NCBI GenBank assembly: GCA_963556495.2 | Contig: OY747710.1 | Location: 40,063,000 to 40,126,999 of the forward strand | Length of the DNA: 64,000 nucleotides | Origin: Valencia hispanica | Lineage: Eukaryota; Chordata; Actinopteri; Cyprinodontiformes; Valenciidae | Direction: 5' to 3' | Shown here: positions 57,561-64,000 of the stretch, piece by piece | How positions within the stretch are numbered: position 1 is the stretch's first letter | Layout of the letters: the number at the start of each line of letters is the position of its first letter | Program-made: the position numbers and the translations under genes | The notes under the pieces: model-generated | Seen by the model: the letters and a program-made list of their open reading frames with translations, nothing else | What the model was told of the DNA's origin: nothing | Databases searched by the model: none

Positions 57561-58080
57561 AGATTGAGAGAAAAAATAAATAAAACCTAAACAAAAAAAA
57601 CAAAACAAAAAACAGGAGAATTTAAAAGGTTCTGGTCTCTGCTCTCTTTCCAAACCAAAGGTAAACCTGAGTCACCCATCAGAGCTGCAGGCAGACCCAC
57701 CGGCAGGGAAATTTAGCTGGGGGTGGGGGGGTTGCGTGGCTTATTTTGGGCAGACGCAGTTTTTATTTAACCCCTTTGCGTTTTTACGTCCTGTTGGCAC
57801 TGTGTTACATATGACTGGGTCAAATATAAGCTATACATATTCGCATTATACTTTATTTAAAAGCTGAGATTCTTTCAGAGGCGGACTGGCTAGACGGGAG
57901 GTTCGAGAGTTTTCCTGAATGGTCGGTCTGTTCTAGATGGCCAGAACGTTTTGTTCTCAGCCACGGTTCAGCCTCTGTCATGATCCTGCTGTGTGTCAGC
58001 TTGTGTATGTGAGTGAGGCACCCTCCCCTTTATCAAAGATCTTTGTAAGCGCTACTGGTGGTGCTACAGTTGCAACTGTT
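57560..58080. other. Nothing recognised
   Basis: A-rich patch at 57570-57615 and G-rich patch at 57715-57732. No other feature. Confidence 0.4.
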
Positions 58081-58086
58081 TCTTAA

Positions 58087-59345
58087 AGGAGTCATGACCT
58101 GTAATTTTCACTTTTCCATGAGAAAAAAGATATGTTATGATTGCCTAACGATTATACACTGCCCGGGAAGCCGATATTTAAAATTGAAGCTTTTGTTTTC
58201 CCCTGGGTTTGTCAACCAGCCCACGTGCACGCGCACTCAAATACGTGGTTTTAATTTCTGGCCGACTTGACATCAAGTCGGCGCAGGATATACCATATAT
58301 AGACATCGCAGACCTACCTATGCTGCAGGAAGCCCGCCCTCCCTCTCTCCCCTCTCCCCGTCCCTCCTCTCCCCCTCATATTCAGTCGAGCGCCGCCATT
58401 ACTGAATTCTAGTGATAGGAATTCCAGCTCTTTTTGGAGAGCCAGTTCTTTTGCCTTGACTCACCATAAAGAGCCGGCTCTTTCGGCTCCTCAGATTTTC
58501 TGTAGCTTAAAGTGTATTTATTACCAAAATTAATGCAAAACGATGTCTACCAAATGTACCAAAACAAGCGGGGGGAGTGAAAAAATAAGAATAACGGCTC
58601 CCAATGACGAGCCGGCTCCAATCGTTCACTTCAAAGAGTTAGCTCTTAGAGCAAGTTCGTTCGCAACGACACATCACCAATTCGAAGTACGAACTCCACC
58701 GTGAAAGATGCAGAAAGTTTCTTGATGCAATGATGCATGAAGAAGACATATTCGTGTCAGCCTTTTATTTTCATCAGCTAAAACAATTTCTACCAGAAAC
58801 GTAGTGCACATGTGAGTTGCTCGGTTGTTGACCGCCAGAATCAACATGGAAATATTTTTTCTATTTTTTTTCCCCCGGAATCCATTATGAATTTGGGACA
58901 ATATCAGGCGAAGTTGGCATCGAAGCTACGTTTGGAAAAAGGGGCCATTCCAACAATCAGAGACTTGCCTGCAATTGAATCAGTAAGGCTGTGTTTTTAT
59001 TGCTCTGCTGTGTGTAACAAACAGCAGCTAACTGCTAATGTGGCTATTGTATGCTAGCGGGAGTAGTAGATATGGGTTAGATAAGCTGAAGCGTTACATG
59101 CGGTGTCAACCCCCCCTCCTTCCTGCCACCAATCAACGTGCCCCTCATTTGCATTATTACAATGCCCGTCCATGACAGCCAAAATATCGCATCAGATCCC
59201 GCGAGACAATAATGCCTTCAGAAATAAGGGTCAGAGAAGCTCTGTGTTTATTTTTTTCACTTTTTTTCAACTTTTCTTTTTCAGAAGGGCCTGAAAGACT
59301 ATAATAGAGCGTGGGTATCCAAGATAATACTAGGTTATGACTCCT
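58087..59345. mobile_element. TTAA-targeting DNA transposon (Kolobok/piggyBac type)
   Basis: TTAA at 58083-58086 and 59346-59349. Left end AGGAGTCATGACCTGTA and complement of right end AGGAGTCATAACCTAGTA form an inverted repeat with few mismatches. TTAA duplication is known for piggyBac and Kolobok superfamilies. Inside, a short plus-strand frame near 58880-58985 reads NLGQYQAKLASKLRLEKGAI, which may be a transposase N-terminal scrap; the rest of the transposase is absent. A second MITE lies within it at 58410-58678, so its own length is about 1 kb. Confidence 0.75.
58410..58678. mobile_element. MITE nested in the TTAA element, hAT-like
   Basis: Ends TAGTGATAGG and GTGTCGTTGCG...(complement TGGTGATGTG). 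AATTC lies at both edges (58405-58409 and 58679-58683). The interior is dominated by GAGCCGGCTC palindromes and GAGCC/GGCTC words, as in fish non-autonomous hAT families. An 8-bp duplication is not clear, so the class is tentative. Confidence 0.55.
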
Positions 59346-59349
59346 TTAA

Positions 59350-60140
59350 TTCTTGCTATTGCACTGGATTCTGCTATCAACTATTTTGATATTGTTTGCT
59401 AGCTGCTACCAGATGTCAGTAGCTCTCTTCTGCTTAAAGAGGAAGGCCGCCTAACCTCACAGGGCTTCCAAATATAGGTCGCCTTGGCACCTGAAAGTTT
59501 GAGATTTTCATGAAAAAAAAAAACAATTCATATCCACAACCCACCCGAGGAGAAAAACTTCCAAGCTCCAGTGCTGAATTTCAACACCATCCTATCCTCT
59601 CTTGTGATTCAAATGATGTATGCCTGTCAATGATACAATCATAACTATAGACACGGTACACACTCAAACCACTCAGAAAGCAAATAATGGGCAACTTACT
59701 GTTCAAAGCCACCATTCAAAACCCAGAACAGAGCCATCTCCAACAAAAACTGTATTTTCACACCCACAACGGTCTAGTAGTGTCCTCCTTTAAAATAGTT
59801 AGTCCTCTATAAGTCTTTTGTTCAAAATCCAACATCACCTCTTGGAAAAAATGTTTTAGCTCTGAAGTGCATTTATATTGATTAATATGAAACCTTCATC
59901 AAACCGAATTCTAGCAATAAAAAAACTACTTGATTAAAAATACACTTTATTTTTATTAGTGATGAAGAAAGGTGAATAACGTAATTTTTCTGGTCAACTC
60001 ATGTCATTGTAAAATTAACTGCTTGATTTGTGTGCATGACCATATGAAGAGTTAGATGTGTGGGAAATACTTCATCTCTGTTGTTGTAACAAGCAAAAAA
60101 CAGTTAGGGATCACTGCTGTAATATACAATTATTTTCCAT
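59350..60140. other. Nothing recognised
   Basis: AT-rich unique sequence. No supported feature. Confidence 0.4.
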
Positions 60141-60144
60141 TATA

Positions 60145-61085
60145 TGTAGAGGGCTGTGAAAAGTAATGTGCCCTGTTAAGGATTTTTTTCTGTGTTTCCT
60201 TTTTTGTCACTCTTAAATAATTGAGACATTCATCAAACAAACCTATGTAAAAAATGAAGATAAATTGAATAAATACAACATTTGTGTGCCTGATTTAAGC
60301 TAAGGAACTGATGAATAGACACCATCCCTGAGAGCAGTACTCATGGTTCCATAAGTTACTGTGAGTCATCACTTTCCTCTTAAGTAACTGTTGGTATGAT
60401 TTACTTTTATTTCTGAAATGCTGCATTTGTTTTAAGCCAGATGTAACGGTATATGTATCCTCCATAAAGTTTCATTTTTGTCTGTCGGGAGAATATTTGA
60501 CCAAAATCATGTTGTTGGGTTTTTTTCCAGCAGTGGTTTTAACCTTGTAACTCTCCCATGGATGCCATATTTGCCCAACTTCCTGTTCAGTCATGAACAC
60601 TGATCTCAGCTGAGGCAACTGAACTGAGGCCTGCAGTGATTTAAATGTGGTTTCCTAAATTCGAACTCCTGGATACACTGCCGATGCTCTCCTGGAGTAA
60701 TTGTCTTCATTTGTGGCTTTACAGACTGGTAGATGACTGTTTCTCATCTGTTCTTAATTTTCTTTAGATCAGAACAGGACCTGTTGCCTTTTTGTATCTT
60801 TTACCCCCCTTCATGTTGTCAGATAAATCCTATTTGAGTAATTTCTTGATTCCCACCCAGGTCTGCGTTGGACAAGTGACTGCTTTGGAAAAAATAGTGT
60901 TTATTCGTGTTGTAACAAGTAGGAAGTTAACTTTTTCACATATAGCCAGGTTAGTTTGAATTGCTTTTTTTCTCTTCTCGGGAGAATCATCATTTTAAAA
61001 CGGCATTTTATTTAAAAAATGGGTTGATAATCTGAAACCTTTGAGTGTGACAAAAGCAAAAACAGAAGTAATGTATAAGGGAAAA
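60145..61085 (-). mobile_element. Tc1-like transposon relic, third subfamily
   Basis: Antisense transposase words in order: TCATGGTTCCATAAG near 60343, TTCTGAAATGCTGCATTTG near 60411, AAGCCAGATGTAACGG near 60434, AAAGTTTCATTTTTGTCTGT near 60466, TCATGAACACTGATCTCAGC near 60591, GAGGCCTGCAGTGATTTAAA near 60627, TGGAGTAATTGTCTTCA near 60693, TTCTTAATTTTCTTTAGATC near 60751 and CTATTTGAGTAATTTCTTGA near 60829. This is the layout of a well-known fish Tc1-like family distinct from the 44450 copy. A stretch between about 60365 and 60400 has lost most of the catalytic region. No open frame. Confidence 0.7.
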
Positions 61086-61089
61086 ACGA

Positions 61090-62440
61090 ATACTGTAGGT
61101 GCACAAATATCTAAGTATCTCTAGGTTGAATATTTAGTTTGATTAAGGATGCTTATGTAAACATGCAATTATATTTGTTAAGGTTATTTCAGTTTATATT
61201 AGCTACAAAACCTTGGTGGCATTAGGACAAATCCATACATACAGAATATGGCGTAAATGTAAAACATTATCTAGCCATTCACTGCTAACAGTATACGATG
61301 CTGAGATGACCATCTGAGCCATTGCACAGACTTTTTATGTGTTTGTACCTTATTTGATCGTCTCTAATTCTAAGTCTTGGATCCTTGGGCTTGCTAAAAC
61401 GGAACTGGATGATTATACACTGAACAGGGATGCTTTAAAGCACAGTTTAGGATTAATGAAACCTCTATTACATGTATGAAAATACATAAAGGGAGCATTT
61501 TCAATGTTGTTTTTTGGCATTTGGACCAACTTAGAAATAGAGAAGCCTAGAAACCAGCAATAGATGGACTAGTCAGTCCTGGACTGACTCATTTTACAAC
61601 TGACTAATGTCTGAATTTTAACAGTTAGTGATTTGTGAAACCTTTGCTTTATTTGTGAAAAAGACTTGTTTCTTAGTTTTCTCCAAAAATAAAGTTTCAT
61701 ACCTTTAAATTACCATAACTTGCTGCTATGACACTTAATTGTTCCAAATGTAGGACAATGGATATTTCTTACTTCACTCATTTGAATATACTTTCCTAGA
61801 TTCAATAAAAGGCTATAAAAACAGTCTTTTATAGATCTTACACACAAGCCATGAATCGGCCAGCTCTCCCACTATCCCTCCCCTCTGCCCCCAGCAACAC
61901 CCCCCCCCCCTTATAGTGCAAACATTTGTGAATTCCTATTTTCCTTTAATAAAGTATACTTCTGTCCTGCAGATGTATGCTTGGATAAGATGTCATACTC
62001 TGTCTTTGTTGAGAGTGGCGCCCCACTGATGTTCCTAGGCAGCGAGAAAATTGCCTTATTGAAACACGTTGCTTGGAGTGACTATAATGCCATGCTGAGG
62101 GCCGGCATTATGCACATGACATATCCGCGACCTTGCAGTGGAAAAACTATGAATATAAAGTAATCAGCGAAGGCACCTACATGTTTCTGTAACATGATAG
62201 GTTTGCGTTTTCTTACACCTTTGTCAAATATGATGATTTCATGACTCTAGACAAAGCATTTGTGTCCAAGCGTTCTGCTGCAAAAGAGATTCTTTTTCTT
62301 TTGCATCATTGTAAGAATTTCTGTTACTCTATTTTGCGCAGGGACACACTCTAATAATAGTGTGTATTTGTTTTTAAATTAACCGTTTTATTTATTTATT
62401 TATTGCAAACTTGCACAACAAAATGTTTGATTCTGCGCAC
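61090..62440. other. AT-rich unique sequence, C tract at 61901-61911
   Basis: Run of 11 C at about 61901-61911. No gene or element recognised. Confidence 0.4.
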
Positions 62441-62508
62441 AAGGCCTGGAAGTAATGTCACTAAGCTGCAGTCAGTGCTAGCAGTTTGAATTTAATGGGC
62501 CAGGCTAT

Positions 62509-62570
62509 ATGTGTGTGTGTATGTGTGTGTGTGTTTTTTTTTCTCTTTTATTGTGTGTGCGTGTGTGAGA
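62509..62570. repeat. Compound (TG)n microsatellite
   Basis: (TG)n at 62509-62534, T-rich spacer, then TGTGTGTGCGTGTGTGAG. Confidence 0.9.
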
Positions 62571-62579
62571 GATTTCTTG

Positions 62580-64000
62580 GGAGCTGTGTAAACAGAAAAT
62601 GCTAAGCTACCCCATGAGTGCACTTTCTCGGGGAAGTTAAGAGCTGGGTACACATGTTTATTTCAATTTCAAACAAAATGCAAATGCCATTAAACAAATG
62701 GGGCTGAGGCAAATTGGCTTGGAATTTAATATTCAGCGAGTCTATGATATAGGACATCTTGCCACGAGACAGTGGTCTGAAGTATCAGCCGCGTCTTTCA
62801 TCCGGCAGGCTCTCTTGAGGATATTTGTAATTAGCATCATTTGCCTAATACTTCAGGTTAATTAGAATATTTAATTGAATAGCTCTAATCTTCTGAGATG
62901 ACTATATTATAATCAAATTAGCACCACCACTAGGCTGGCTATTGAACATGGCAGACAGCCTGGCTCCTGGTCTCTTATCTGCTCCATCTCCATAGAGCAT
63001 TCTCACATACTTAATGGTCCATTTGAACTATGCTATCAACATTTGATTATTCCTGAACAACAAAGGCAGCCCCACAACCACTGGGCATAAAAGAAGAGAT
63101 GATAAAGAAAAGCGCTATGGCTCCCATATGGCAGGTTTGGGGAGAGCACTCGCTCTGTGTGAAGCAAGCCGAGGCAGGCAGCGAGACCATCAGGGAAGGG
63201 ATGCAAGCAACTCTCACTTCCCTCCATCCACCCCTTCATCTAACCGAGATGAGTGTTTGCCAAGATAAGCAGATGAGGGGGACATATGCTTGAGAGTCTC
63301 CAGGAGAACTATCGAGAGAGTTTTAGTAGTTGAACCAGACGAAAGCAGGCCGGTAACCTTGTGTGTTTATACTGGCGCATACAGTAATTACTTGTCTCCG
63401 TTTTCTACCTTTTTATAACGTTAGATGTGCTGCAAAAGTAGATCAATTACTTTATATTATATCCTCGGATTGTTATTTATCTGCGCTCATGTGGTACAAG
63501 AAAGGTTTTATATTGATTAATGCGCATAAACTTGATTACATTGAAAATCAATCATCTCGGATTTATTGGAGTCGAAAAGTGCTTCACTCGTACAATACAC
63601 ATAATTGGCCTCACTAAGCCAAAAACAAACTAATGAAAAGCTAAATATTACAGTGCGTTCAATTGCGACAAACAGATGGCAGCTAAATTAAAAGAAATTA
63701 CATATACATTATCTCTGCTTTATGGCTGCACTCTAATTGAGGCGATTATAACTCCTACCTTTCCAGTCTATAATGAAGTGAATTAATTCATTCAGATCGA
63801 AACGTGTTACAATTGTACGCGCCAGTATTTGTGTTTAGCATCTCAAGAGATAATTTTTGACAGTGCCATATGTTTCACGGGCAATATTTCTTCTCGGTTG
63901 GGTTTTATTAGATCATTTTATTTGTCCCTGCGCCGATTCCTTTATACATCTGCAAATGAAGCCTTGTTGCAAATAGGTAGCCATATGCCGCGAGGATGCA
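62580..64000. other. Unique AT-rich block, strongest candidate for conserved regulatory DNA
   Basis: No transposon motif over 1.4 kb. Dense homeodomain-type words: GGTTAATTAGAATATTTAAT near 62857, TTTGTAATTAGCATCATTTG near 62825, AACTTGATTACATTGA near 63529, AACAAACTAATGAAAAGC near 63627, GTGAATTAATTCATTCAG near 63778. Such texture is common in vertebrate conserved enhancers beside developmental genes. The target gene is not in the window. Inference from composition only. Confidence 0.4.

Overview
The window looks like non-coding, gene-poor DNA from a teleost fish. I found no host protein-coding gene, host exon, rRNA or stand-alone tRNA that I can support. Almost every recognisable coding trace belongs to transposable elements of kinds typical of ray-finned fish: Rex1 and Rex3 non-LTR retrotransposons, L2/CR1-group LINEs, Tc1-like and mariner-like DNA transposons, hAT-type and TTAA-targeting DNA elements, a Ty3/gypsy-like LTR remnant and tRNA-derived SINEs. 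The species cannot be named from sequence alone.

Layout. 0.1-2 kb: LTR-retrotransposon derivative bounded by TAAAC repeats, filled with three GC-rich minisatellites. 3.4-9 kb: long (TA)n tract, two decayed antisense L2-group LINE pieces, a Tc1 relic and one copy of an unclassified dispersed repeat. 11-14.5 kb: Rex3 broken by 1.3 kb of foreign DNA, then a SINE. 15-21.5 kb: LINE cluster in which a near full-length but dead L2-type element interrupts another LINE. 22-32 kb: mostly unique DNA with relics, a SINE and likely conserved non-coding blocks. 32.7-35.4 kb: dead Tc1 copy abutting a mariner-like element. 39-40 kb: antisense LINE relic. 40.2-46.6 kb: best-defined structure, a hAT-type element with near-perfect 8-bp target duplication that took in a Rex1 LINE and later a Tc1-like transposon. 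That Tc1 copy keeps long terminal inverted repeats and an uninterrupted 339-residue DD34E transposase frame. 47-61 kb: MITEs, Tc1-like relics and a TTAA-flanked element with a nested MITE. 62.4-64 kb: unique DNA rich in homeodomain-type AT motifs.

How it fits together: several generations of transposons have accumulated between stretches of unique sequence that look like regulatory DNA in a gene desert. The youngest insertion appears to be the Tc1 element at 44.45-46.05 kb. It is the only element with an unbroken frame, although one near-invariant residue beside a catalytic aspartate is changed. The regulatory reading of unique blocks is inference from composition and absence of repeats; no alignment was possible.
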